Assembly (NCBI RefSeq): GCF_900167415.1
Contig: NZ_FUWU01000017.1
Span: forward strand, 15,992-57,409
Direction of reading: 5' to 3'
DNA from: Fibrobacter intestinalis
Lineage (GTDB): Bacteria > Fibrobacterota > Fibrobacteria > Fibrobacterales > Fibrobacteraceae
Length of the DNA: 41,418 nt
Shown: piece after piece, positions 25,366 through 32,923 of the stretch
How the letters are laid out: every line of letters starts with the position of its first letter
Position numbering within the stretch: the first letter of the stretch is position 1
Position numbers and translations under genes: made by a program
The notes under the pieces: model-generated
Seen by the model: the letters and a program-made list of their open reading frames with translations, nothing else
The model's database searches: none
Told to the model about the DNA's origin: nothing

Positions 25366-25650
25366 TCTTAAGAGTTTTACTCTTTTAGACGAATTGTCCC
25401 TGGAAGGGAGCCTTTGCAAAAGCGTGCAAGGCTCATGGGGCGCTGCATCCCTGAAACTAGGAATCTCCGATTCCGTAGTTGAAGTATCCCTGGAAGGGAC
25501 AATTCGCCTAAGGGAACAAGTTCCCAAGGCTCATGGGTAAGCGAGCACCTCGCAGTCTGCGAGAAGAAATTTCCCTTGAGAAAAATAAATCCATGCTTTG
25601 AAAAAAATTATTTGAGGGAATTTGGAGGAAGATTGTATATAATTCCTTTA
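25366..25650 (+). repeat. Composite intergenic repeat module, copy 2
   Basis: Block A (25441-25537) matches copy 1. To its left, 25362-25412 is an inverted second version of block A, from CCCATGAGTCTTAAGAGT to GACGAATTGTCCCTGGAAGGGA. The region is therefore a large imperfect palindrome of about 180 bases made of smaller hairpins. Block B is absent. Block C (25535-25560) has GCGAG-CAC-CTCGC and AGTCTGCGAGAAG. Block D is short (about 25560-25612). Block E (25624-25643) is GGAGGAAGATTGTATATAATT, again with TATAAT, 71 bases before the XRE gene. Confidence 0.8.
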
Positions 25651-25713
25651 AAATCGGAAAAAATCTGACACTAATTGGTTGCGGGATTTTGCGTTACTTT
25701 TTGATACCATTTA

Positions 25714-26022
25714 ATGTCAATGGAAGATTCTGCAATTATTCGGTTAGCGTTCCGTGAGGTGATAATGCGATGGCGAGCCGAATTACACATAAGCCAATTT
25801 AAAATGGCGGACCTCTGCGCCACATCGCGGACGCACATCAGCCGGTTGGAAAATTGCAAAGAATCCACGACTTTACCGAAAATCAACACCATTCTGAACG
25901 GAATCGGGAAAAGCTGGACCGAATTCGGCGAAGCCATGGACAAAGCCCTGAAAGAACAGGTAGCCGCCAAACAAATAAAGCTCAAAGCGGCAGAAAACAA
26001 ACCCATTTGGTCGGTAAAATAG
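25714..26022 (+). CDS. Small XRE-type helix-turn-helix regulator
   Basis: A 102-residue protein with an XRE/Cro-like helix-turn-helix at about residues 24-75: ISQFKMADLCATSRTHIS, then RLENCKESTTLPKINTIL, the usual pattern of a short domain in which helix 3 contacts DNA. The last 25 residues are charged and Lys-rich. The start may be 25714 or the ATG at 25720; neither has a clear Shine-Dalgarno. It sits right behind repeat copy 2. The target is unknown; the neighbouring peptidase gene or its own promoter are candidates. Confidence 0.8.
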   Translation: MSMEDSAIIRLAFREVIMRWRAELHISQFKMADLCATSRTHISRLENCKESTTLPKINTILNGIGKSWTEFGEAMDKALKEQVAAKQIKLKAAENKPIWSVK

Positions 26023-26096
26023 CCGATTTTTCACAAACACTCCTTTTTTTCGTCTAATTTTGTGTAATTTGAAAGAAAAAGGAGATTCATAACTCT

Positions 26097-26813
26097 ATGA
26101 TGTTCGACCCTCTCTACATGGGCATTCTGCTTGTGACACTTGTTCTGTCCGGCATTGTTTCCGCCGTGGTCAATTCCCGTTTCAAAGCGGGGCAAAAAGT
26201 CCAAATTCAAAGCGGACTTTCCGGCGCAGAAGTCGCTTCCGCCATTCTCGCCGATGCAGGCATCTTTGATGTGCGCATCCAAGAAACCGGCGGATTCCTG
26301 TCCGATTACTATAACCCGATGGACAAGACGCTGAACCTTTCCCACGACGTTTATCACGGACGCAGCGCGAGTTCCGCCGGAGTTGCCGCTCACGAAGTCG
26401 GACACGCCATTCAACACGCCCAGAACTATTTTCCCATGTGGCTGCGCTCGTTCATCGTCCCCGCTGCGAATATCGGTTCCAATTTTGGACCATGGCTAGT
26501 CATCTTGGGAATCATTCTCGCTTCCGCCGGCAAGGCCGCCTTAGGCCAAAACGTCGCTATTGTCGGCGTTCTTTTATTCGGCATCGCCACCCTTTTTACT
26601 TTGGTGACCGTTCCCGTGGAATTTGACGCCTCTTCCCGCGCGAAAAAGTGCCTGGCAAGATTGAACATTCTCGCTCCGGGACGCGAGCAACGGATTGTCG
26701 CTGGAGTTCTGCTCGCCGCCGGACTGACTTACGTCGCCGCAGCCATCTCTTCCATTATGCAACTCCTGTACTGGGCTCTTCGGGCAGGACTTTTAGGACG
26801 GAGAGACGACTAA
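26097..26813 (+). CDS. Membrane zinc metallopeptidase, YugP-like (Zn_peptidase_2)
   Basis: A 238-residue protein with an N-terminal membrane segment (about 5-25), then AAHEVGHAIQH (about 98-108) carrying the HExGH zinc motif with its catalytic Glu, and two or three further hydrophobic segments. NLSHDVYHGRS just before the motif is typical of the family (PF04298). Function in bacteria is poorly known. AGGAG lies 13 bases upstream of the ATG at 26097; 26100 is an alternative start. The stop overlaps the next start as TAATG, so the two are coupled. Confidence 0.9.
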   Translation: MMFDPLYMGILLVTLVLSGIVSAVVNSRFKAGQKVQIQSGLSGAEVASAILADAGIFDVRIQETGGFLSDYYNPMDKTLNLSHDVYHGRSASSAGVAAHEVGHAIQHAQNYFPMWLRSFIVPAANIGSNFGPWLVILGIILASAGKAALGQNVAIVGVLLFGIATLFTLVTVPVEFDASSRAKKCLARLNILAPGREQRIVAGVLLAAGLTYVAAAISSIMQLLYWALRAGLLGRRDD

Positions 26814-27097
26814 TGGGAACCCACTTGGAAATCGAATGTCCGATGTGCCACGGTATTCTGGTCGTCGATAAAGAAACCGGAAAAATCCTGGAACACAAGG
26901 AATTCAAAAAAGAAAAGCAATCGCTGGAAGATTTTTTGGAAAAAGAAAAAACGCGAACAGCGGATTTAGATAAAAAATTTGCCGAAGCCCGGGAACGGGA
27001 AAAAAATCGCCTTTCAGAAATCGAAAAGAAATTTCAGGCGGCAAAAAATAATCCCGATCTGGCAAACAAACCGCCTCCGACAATCCAGTGGGATTAA
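26813..27097 (+). CDS. Small Cys-pair/coiled-coil protein of unknown function
   Basis: A 94-residue protein. The N-terminus, LEIECPMCHGILVVD, has a single CxxC pair (Cys9, Cys12) like half a zinc ribbon. Residues about 28-80 are a highly charged Lys/Glu coiled coil, and the end is Pro-rich (PPPTIQWD). The start is fixed by the TAATG overlap with the peptidase gene. It presumably works with that gene, perhaps as a dimer sharing a metal site between two CxxC pairs (inference). I do not recognise a named family. Confidence 0.8.
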   Translation: MGTHLEIECPMCHGILVVDKETGKILEHKEFKKEKQSLEDFLEKEKTRTADLDKKFAEAREREKNRLSEIEKKFQAAKNNPDLANKPPPTIQWD

Positions 27098-27103
27098 ATT
27101 TCG

Positions 27104-28351
27104 CTAATCCGGCAAATCTTCTGAAGGCGTTTCTTCGGAAGATTTTTTTTCTGCGGTTTCTAAAGGCATGGGAGCCTCGGCGTCTTCCGGCATCTGCGAG
27201 GGCTCGGAAGGATCAAGAGCTGGCGGCTCTTCGTTGGGGGCAAGTATTTCGGAAATTTCCGCATTCTCCACTTGCAACGCCGATTCCTCTTGAGCTTTGG
27301 CCTCTTCTTCAAAAACGGATTCCGCGGCATCCTTTTTTTCATCATCCGCTTGCGGACTTTCATTTTCCGCAGCACTCGAAAATTCCGCTTCCAAAGCGGA
27401 CAAATCCATTTCTCCATTCAACATGGCGGCAATGTCGTTATCGTTCACGGCACGCCCACGAGTTGCCAAAAGCGAAGCGGTTCGCATGACCTGATCGAGA
27501 GTCGCCTTCTGGTTGTTGTGGCGGACCAATTCCCGTTCGCGAAGTTTTTCCAAGATTCCCGACTTGTATTCATGTTCCGGTTCAAAAATCCGGGTTTCAT
27601 TCGCCATCTCTTCGGCAAATTCGCTGTTGTCTTTTTTTCGATAAATCCAAATGGCACCAAAAAGTTCACTTTGACGAAAGACGACTTCATCCGTTTTAAT
27701 CATTTCCATCAAAGCCATAAATGTAACGACCGTGACGATGGGCATTGGTGCACGCCCGAGCAAATCTTCAAAAAGTACGCGCCCTTCCCTGCGCAAAGTA
27801 TTGGAAATATATTGCTGGCGGTCTTCAATCTTCACGTCATCCAGTTCAATGTGATGGACGTTTTCACTGCGATGCGTTTTGAGCATTTTCTGATAGGCGC
27901 GAAAAAGCTGCCAGATATTTGCGTCTGCGAGAGTGTCGTCGGATTCCGTTTTTTCCATGCGCCCACGATAGCAAGTGCCAAAATTTTGGGATTCCATCTG
28001 CTGGAAATTTTTGACATTCTGCTTGTGGAACTGGTATTCCCGCATATTCCGAAACAATTCGTCCCGGGAGAAATCGAATTCTTCAATCTCTTCTTCCGTC
28101 CGCTGGTCTTTGGGCAACAATTCCCGAACTTTCATCGCCATGAGGCGGCTCGCCATCAGCAAAAAATCGCCGGCTTGGGAAAGATCCGCCTGCGAAACGT
28201 CCTTCATCCATTCCAGATACTGGTCCGTGATTTCCGAAATGGAAATGTCCGCGGGCTTGACTTCGCTCTGCTGCACTAAATACAGCAAAAGATCCATCGG
28301 GCCATCAAAAGCGCCGATATGAACTTCGTAGGATTCGGGAATTTCCGGCAT
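27104..28351 (-). CDS. scpA: Segregation and condensation protein A with long acidic tail
   Basis: A kleisin subunit of the SMC-ScpAB condensin, needed for chromosome segregation. The core (1 to about 250) has FDGPMDLLLYLVQQ (14-27), DISEITDQY-like helices and the C-terminal winged-helix part with VVTFMALMEMIKTDEVVFRQ. Usual length is about 250 residues; this protein has 415. The extra part (about 255-415) starts with helices (LEKLRERELVRHNN, TLDQVMRTASLL) and ends in about 100 residues very rich in Glu, Ser, Ala and Pro. It is the last gene of glmM-glmS-scpA, three bases after glmS. Its 3' end contains the terminator for the opposite strand. Confidence 0.92.
   Translation of the reverse strand: MPEIPESYEVHIGAFDGPMDLLLYLVQQSEVKPADISISEITDQYLEWMKDVSQADLSQAGDFLLMASRLMAMKVRELLPKDQRTEEEIEEFDFSRDELFRNMREYQFHKQNVKNFQQMESQNFGTCYRGRMEKTESDDTLADANIWQLFRAYQKMLKTHRSENVHHIELDDVKIEDRQQYISNTLRREGRVLFEDLLGRAPMPIVTVVTFMALMEMIKTDEVVFRQSELFGAIWIYRKKDNSEFAEEMANETRIFEPEHEYKSGILEKLRERELVRHNNQKATLDQVMRTASLLATRGRAVNDNDIAAMLNGEMDLSALEAEFSSAAENESPQADDEKKDAAESVFEEEAKAQEESALQVENAEISEILAPNEEPPALDPSEPSQMPEDAEAPMPLETAEKKSSEETPSEDLPD
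27114..27150 (+). terminator. Terminator of the peptidase operon, inside the scpA coding region
   Basis: A 13-bp stem, AAATCTTCTGAAG-GCGTTT-CTTCGGAAGATTT, with one T-G wobble, is followed by TTTTT. It lies 17 bases after the small gene's stop and encodes the last codons of scpA on the other strand. Confidence 0.85.
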
Positions 28352-28354
28352 GAA

Positions 28355-30187
28355 TTATTCCACCGTCACGCTTTTCGCCAGATTGCGAGGCTGATCCACA
28401 TCGTTTCCCCGAAGAACGGCAATGTGATACGCTAAAAGCTGCAACGGAACGCAAGTGATGAGAGGCATTAAAGACTTTTCCACCTTGGGAACAAAAATCA
28501 CATCGTCAGCAAATTCGGAAATTTCTGAACAGTCCGTGGTCGTTACGACAATAATGCGGCCACCGCGCGCTTTGATTTCCCGGACATTGGAAAGAACCTT
28601 GTCAAAAAGGCTGTCTTTAGGAGCAATCACAACAACGGGCATTTTTTCATCGATAAGGGCGATGGGACCGTGCTTCATTTCTGCCGCAGGATAACCTTCT
28701 GCGTGGATGTAGCTGATTTCCTTGAGCTTTAATGCGCCCTCCATGGCGACTGGGTAATTGTAATGGCGTCCCAGATAAAGGAAATTTTTCGCATCGACAT
28801 ACTTTTTGGCGATTATGCGAATCTGGTCGGAAAGTTTCAGAGTTTCTTCTATCTGCTGCGGGATGCTGGAAATCGCCCGAGCGAATTCGATTCCCTGTTC
28901 CGCAGACACGCGGCGTTCCCGTCCGAGCAAAAGGGCGATCATCGCAAGAACCGCAACCTGCGAAGTAAAAGCCTTCGTACTCGCCACTCCGATTTCGGGA
29001 CCGGCGTGCAAATAAACGCCGCCGTCGCTTTCTCGCGCAATCGTAGAACCGACCGCATTGCATATTCCCAAAACCGTAGCGCCCTTGGTTTTCGCTTCCC
29101 GTAAAGCAGCAAGAGTGTCCGCCGTTTCACCGGATTGAGAAATCACCAAAACAAGAGTTCCCGGTTTGATAATCGGATTCCGATAACGAAATTCCGAAGC
29201 GTATTCCACTTCGACAGGAACGCCCGCCAAATCTTCTATCAGATATTCGCCGACCATTCCTGCATAATAGCTAGTTCCGCAAGCCGTGATGATGATGCGA
29301 TTCAGGTTGCGCAATTCGATTCGGTTTGAATCCAGACCCGCCAATTTCGCAGAACCCTCTGAAAGCAGCAATCGCCCGCGCATCGTGTTGCGAAGGGTTT
29401 CCGGCTGTTCAAAAATTTCTTTCAGCATGTAATGTTCAAAACCGCCCTTGCTCGCCGCATCCGCATCAAAGCTCACTTCTTCAACGCAGCGGTTTACCGC
29501 CCGGCTAGAAACGGTTACAATCTTGTATCCATTGCGATCCGCTATCACCACATCATTGTCGTCCAGATACACGACCTTTTGCGTATAGTCCACTATCGCC
29601 GACACATCGCTTGCCAAAAAGAATTCGTCCTGTTCGCCCAAGCCCAAAACCAGAGGGCTGCCTCGCCGAGCACCGATTAGCACATCGGGTTCATCGGCAC
29701 AAAGAATAGCCAAACCGAAAGTTCCTTCCAATTTATTCAAAGCCGCCAGAACCGCCGATTTGAAATCGCCCTTATACAATTTTGCAATCAAATGGGCGAC
29801 GACTTCCGTATCGGTTTCCGACTGGAACCGGATTCCTTCCGATTGCAGGGTCGCTTTTATCTGGGAATAGTTTTCGATGATGCCGTTATGCACCACCATA
29901 ATTTTTCCATCATAGCTAACCTGCGGATGTGCATTGTTTTCTGAAGGGGCGCCGTGCGTCGCCCAACGGGTATGGGCAATTCCGATTGTCGCCGGCATGG
30001 GCTTCTGGGAAAGTTTACAAGCCAGATTCGCGATTTTTCCCGTTGCCTTTTCCATTTCCAAGGTGTGATTTTCATGCGCAACAGCTATTCCCGAAGAATC
30101 GTAGCCCCGATATTCCAAGCGTTTGAGTCCATTCAACAAAACGCTTGTCGCATCCCGCAGCCCAATGTATCCAACGATTCCGCACAT
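28355..30187 (-). CDS. glmS: Glutamine-fructose-6-phosphate aminotransferase (isomerizing)
   Basis: The first enzyme of UDP-GlcNAc synthesis: fructose-6-P plus glutamine gives glucosamine-6-P. It begins MCGIVGYIG with the catalytic Cys2. The glutaminase domain (1 to about 225) shows RLEYRGYDSSG and HTRWATHG. SIS domain 1 has ITACGTSYYAG (about 302) and SQSGETADT. SIS domain 2 has LGRHYNYPVAMEGALKLKE and AEGYPAAEMKHGP. The end DQPRNLAKSVTVE is the usual one. The length of 610 is normal. AGGAAAAGGAT precedes the ATG. No glmS ribozyme fits in the 29-base gap upstream. Confidence 0.97.
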   Translation of the reverse strand: MCGIVGYIGLRDATSVLLNGLKRLEYRGYDSSGIAVAHENHTLEMEKATGKIANLACKLSQKPMPATIGIAHTRWATHGAPSENNAHPQVSYDGKIMVVHNGIIENYSQIKATLQSEGIRFQSETDTEVVAHLIAKLYKGDFKSAVLAALNKLEGTFGLAILCADEPDVLIGARRGSPLVLGLGEQDEFFLASDVSAIVDYTQKVVYLDDNDVVIADRNGYKIVTVSSRAVNRCVEEVSFDADAASKGGFEHYMLKEIFEQPETLRNTMRGRLLLSEGSAKLAGLDSNRIELRNLNRIIITACGTSYYAGMVGEYLIEDLAGVPVEVEYASEFRYRNPIIKPGTLVLVISQSGETADTLAALREAKTKGATVLGICNAVGSTIARESDGGVYLHAGPEIGVASTKAFTSQVAVLAMIALLLGRERRVSAEQGIEFARAISSIPQQIEETLKLSDQIRIIAKKYVDAKNFLYLGRHYNYPVAMEGALKLKEISYIHAEGYPAAEMKHGPIALIDEKMPVVVIAPKDSLFDKVLSNVREIKARGGRIIVVTTTDCSEISEFADDVIFVPKVEKSLMPLITCVPLQLLAYHIAVLRGNDVDQPRNLAKSVTVE

Positions 30188-30216
30188 ATCCTTTTCCTTA
30201 TCGCTTTTATTTCACA

Positions 30217-31563
30217 TTACCCTTGTATTTTCGCTTCCACTCTGGCGCAAAGTTCTTCGGCCTGATTTTCCGTCGGCGCTTCAGCAATCACCCGAATCAC
30301 CGGTTCCGTATTGGATGCGCGCACATGGACAAAACTTTTGTCCTTGCCGAGCCAAAGACCGTCGCGCGTATCGGCAGACCAGCCCGCAAAATCTTTCTGC
30401 ACTTCTTCAAAAATGGTTTTGACCGGTTTGCCGCCCAGCGGGAATTTCTTTTTGGGCATTGCATAGCTGGGATGTTCCGCTTTGAATTTTTCGGGGCCGC
30501 CGTGATTTTCAGCCATCCAAGAAAGCACCAGCGCCGCCGCAACAAGAGAGTCCCTGCCATAGTGCAAAGCGGGCAAAATCACGCCGCCGTTTCCTTCGCC
30601 GCCGACCACGCAATTGTTTTGCATCATCTGGATGCTGACATTCACCTCGCCGACTTTCGCCCGAGAGAATCCGACTCCGAATTTTTCGGCAACATCGGCA
30701 CACATCCGGGAAGTCGAAAGGTTTACACAAACATCTCCTTTCTTTTTTGCAAGAACCGCTTCGGTCGCAATGGCAAGCGTATATTCTTCGCCAATCGCTT
30801 CTCCGTTTCCATCGACAAGCGCACAGCGGTCAGCGTCCGGATCCACGGCAAAGCCCACCGCACAATGATTTTCTCGAACCGCTTTCCCCAAGTCCTTCAG
30901 ATTCGCAGGAATCGGTTCGGGCCCACGCGGAAAAGTGCCATCCGGTTCACAGTGAACCCGCACGACTTCGCAGCCAAGGGCCTCCAAAAGCCGCGGAACG
31001 ATATACGATCCGGCTCCGTTCACCGCATCGACAGCCACCTTGAAATGCTTCCGCCGAATCGCCTCGACATCCACAAAGGGAATCGCCAGCGTTTCATCAA
31101 TGTGAAAAGCGTCCGCGTCTTTTAAAACATTCGCCACACCCATCTGCCGATAATCCGGATAAATAAACTTGCCCGAATCCGCAATCGCGAAAAGATCCTT
31201 GACCTGTTCCGGCGAAAGGAAAATGCCGCGTTCGTCCAAAAACTTCAGCGCGTTCCATTCCAGCGGATTGTGGCTCGCCGTGATAATGATTCCGGCATCC
31301 GCATAAAGGCGGGTTACAAAAAGTTCCACACTGGGAGTCGTCGCAAGCCCCACATCAATCACATCGGCTCCGGCAAGGCGGCAAAGCCCCGAAACATACG
31401 AAATAATGGCATCTCCCGTCGGGCGGCTGTCCCGGCCAATCACGACTTTGCGCGCACCGGTCACTTCCAAAAAAGCTTTTACATGATTCGTTAAAACCGT
31501 AGGCGTCAGCGTATCGCCGACAACGCCTCGAATCCCAGAAACAGAACGCATTAAAACGGACAT
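30217..31563 (-). CDS. glmM: Phosphoglucosamine mutase / phosphohexomutase family
   Basis: A 448-residue alpha-D-phosphohexomutase. It has the phospho-Ser loop TASHNPLEWNALK (Ser at about 97), the metal-binding loop DPDADRCALVD (about 240), the sugar loop GEGNGGVI and the phosphate-binding SNTEPVIRVIAEA near the end. Family members use glucosamine, mannose or glucose phosphates. Adjacency to glmS makes glucosamine-6-P to glucosamine-1-P the likely reaction (inference from context). The ATG at 31563 is chosen because AGAGGA lies six bases upstream and the family sequence starts there; an upstream in-frame start has no support. Confidence 0.88.
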   Translation of the reverse strand: MSVLMRSVSGIRGVVGDTLTPTVLTNHVKAFLEVTGARKVVIGRDSRPTGDAIISYVSGLCRLAGADVIDVGLATTPSVELFVTRLYADAGIIITASHNPLEWNALKFLDERGIFLSPEQVKDLFAIADSGKFIYPDYRQMGVANVLKDADAFHIDETLAIPFVDVEAIRRKHFKVAVDAVNGAGSYIVPRLLEALGCEVVRVHCEPDGTFPRGPEPIPANLKDLGKAVRENHCAVGFAVDPDADRCALVDGNGEAIGEEYTLAIATEAVLAKKKGDVCVNLSTSRMCADVAEKFGVGFSRAKVGEVNVSIQMMQNNCVVGGEGNGGVILPALHYGRDSLVAAALVLSWMAENHGGPEKFKAEHPSYAMPKKKFPLGGKPVKTIFEEVQKDFAGWSADTRDGLWLGKDKSFVHVRASNTEPVIRVIAEAPTENQAEELCARVEAKIQG

Positions 31564-31573
31564 AGAATTCCTC

Positions 31574-31599
31574 TTTGTAATTCGGATTAAAATTACAAA
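31574..31599 (-). promoter_or_regulatory. Inverted repeat just upstream of the glmM ribosome-binding site
   Basis: A perfect 9-bp AT-rich inverted repeat, TTTGTAATT/AATTACAAA, with an 8-base loop. It ends one base before the AGAGG of glmM. It could be an operator or a leader hairpin; there is no T-run to make it a convincing terminator for the gene upstream. Confidence 0.4.
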
Positions 31600-31638
31600 T
31601 TTTGGCTTTCGACTCCCGAATGCCTTGCCCAAAAGAGC

Positions 31639-32237
31639 CTATTCCAAGGAATCCTCTGGAACCGGCGACGGCACAGACAGCACCGAATCCCGATAGGCTG
31701 CGTTTGCGCAAAAGATATTTACGCCTGAAGAATAATAATAGTCTCTACAATACCCGTCATCCAATTCAATTGACGTTAGCGTAAAACACGAATCCTCAAC
31801 CTGAACGTCCAGCAGAACAGAATCCATTTCCCAATGAAATTTTTTTGCATCCACAAATTCATCAAGACGTGTCCAATGCGAATCTTCCCAAACAACTTTC
31901 GTTCTTTCTTTTTGCGGACTTAGTAAAAAATTATAAGCCTCCCTGTCAACTCTTTTCCCTCCCTTGGGCATAAATATGCTGTAAGTTCCCTTGGCAATTC
32001 CAATCGTATCCGCCAACGAGTCAAGCCAAATTGAAACATAGGAAGAATCTTCTCTCGACACTAGTATCCTTTGGGCGTGTTTTTTGTTTCGGTAGATGTC
32101 CAAATTATAATACGTTCCAAAAGAAATATTTGTAGCATGATTTCCCTTAGCATTAAGAGCTTCACACGACCATCCAAAAAAAATCACCCCAAAAAAAGAA
32201 CAGACACCAAACTAAGGGCAAATAGCAATTTTTTCAT
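31639..32237 (-). pseudogene. Duplicated lipoprotein gene, leader frameshifted
   Basis: A tandem copy of the lipoprotein gene at 32332-32922. The body (residues from SFGTYYNLD to the end SVPSPVPEDSLE) is open and clearly paralogous: both copies share DSSYVS.WLD, LADTIGIA.G.YSI, LLDVQV.DSCFTLTS and the CANAA.RDSVLSV end. An ATG at 32237 with AGAGG opens a lipoprotein-like leader, MKKLLFALSLVSVLFLG, which hits TGA at 32186-32184. The body continues in another frame, reached only from a GTG overlapping that stop. Relative to the paralogue there is about a five-base loss and a one-base gain around two T-runs (T7 and T8 on the coding strand). It is probably inactivated, or possibly switched by T-run length. 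Confidence 0.75.
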
Positions 32238-32304
32238 CCTATGCCTCTAGCCATGTCAATCTTTTAGAGAGCACTAGCTCAATCCACTTCACCGCATTGT
32301 AAAT
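32238..32304 (-). repeat. Duplicated remnant of the 3' end of the upstream large gene
   Basis: These 67 bases match 32923-32989, the last codons of the large CBM3-like/DUF6973-like gene, at about 62 positions. They mark one end of the tandem duplication. They also supply the ribosome-binding site for the copied lipoprotein gene. Confidence 0.85.
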
Positions 32305-32331
32305 TGCATGGACAGGCGAACCCAACTTTTT

Positions 32332-32922
32332 CTATTCCAAAGAATCTTTTGGCACAGAAACCGAAAGCACCGAATCGCGGCAAGCAGCGTTTGCACAAAA
32401 AACGCTTTCGCCTGAATAATAATACTTACGACAATACCAGTCATCCAAAAACAGAGATGTCAATGTAAAGCACGAATCTGCAACTTGGACGTCAAGCAAA
32501 ATAGTATCACTTTCATAAATCGTGTCACTTTCAATAAAATCTTCAAGACGAACAACATGATCGTTTTCCCATGCCAATTTGGTCCTTCCCGTTTTTTGGG
32601 ACAGGGTGAAGCTATAAGCGGTGTTGTCTATTCTCTTACTATCCTTTGGGGGTTTATGGATGCTGTAACTCCCTTCCGCAATTCCAATTGTATCTGCCAG
32701 AAGATCCAACCAAAAGGAAACATAGGAGGAATCCTCGTTCAACGTCAATATTCTTTTGGCATACCCGCCCATGTACAAAGAAGGATAGGAATAATATGTT
32801 CCAAACGGGATTTCATGTTTATAATTACCTGTGACTCCAACATCTTCACAGCCTTCAAATAAAAAATCATCACACCCCCAAAGAACAGATAGCAAACTAA
32901 AGGCAAATAGCAATTTTTTCAT
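32332..32922 (-). CDS. Fibrobacter-type hypothetical lipoprotein
   Basis: A 196-residue lipoprotein. The signal MKKLLFAFSLLSVLWGC has a lipobox-like LWGC, and several other Cys residues follow, including pairs near the C-terminus (WYCRKYYY, VFCANAACRDS). Composition is rich in Asp, Tyr and Ser, with predicted beta structure. No known family is recognised. It starts one base after the stop of the large upstream gene, whose last codons (GAG GCA) provide the Shine-Dalgarno, so it is tightly coupled. Its tandem copy lies downstream. Confidence 0.85.
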   Translation of the reverse strand: MKKLLFAFSLLSVLWGCDDFLFEGCEDVGVTGNYKHEIPFGTYYSYPSLYMGGYAKRILTLNEDSSYVSFWLDLLADTIGIAEGSYSIHKPPKDSKRIDNTAYSFTLSQKTGRTKLAWENDHVVRLEDFIESDTIYESDTILLDVQVADSCFTLTSLFLDDWYCRKYYYSGESVFCANAACRDSVLSVSVPKDSLE

Positions 32923-32923
32923 C

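Noticed and set aside
25192-25527. 111-residue minus-strand open frame
   Set aside because: It lies entirely in the palindromic and tandem repeats of copy 2, has no Shine-Dalgarno, and its sequence simply follows the repeats.
26648-27097. 149-codon frame starting inside the peptidase gene
   Set aside because: The real start is the TAATG overlap at 26813; the upstream part is the peptidase gene in another frame.
30188-30216. glmS ribozyme
   Set aside because: Only 29 bases separate glmM and glmS, far too short for the ribozyme.
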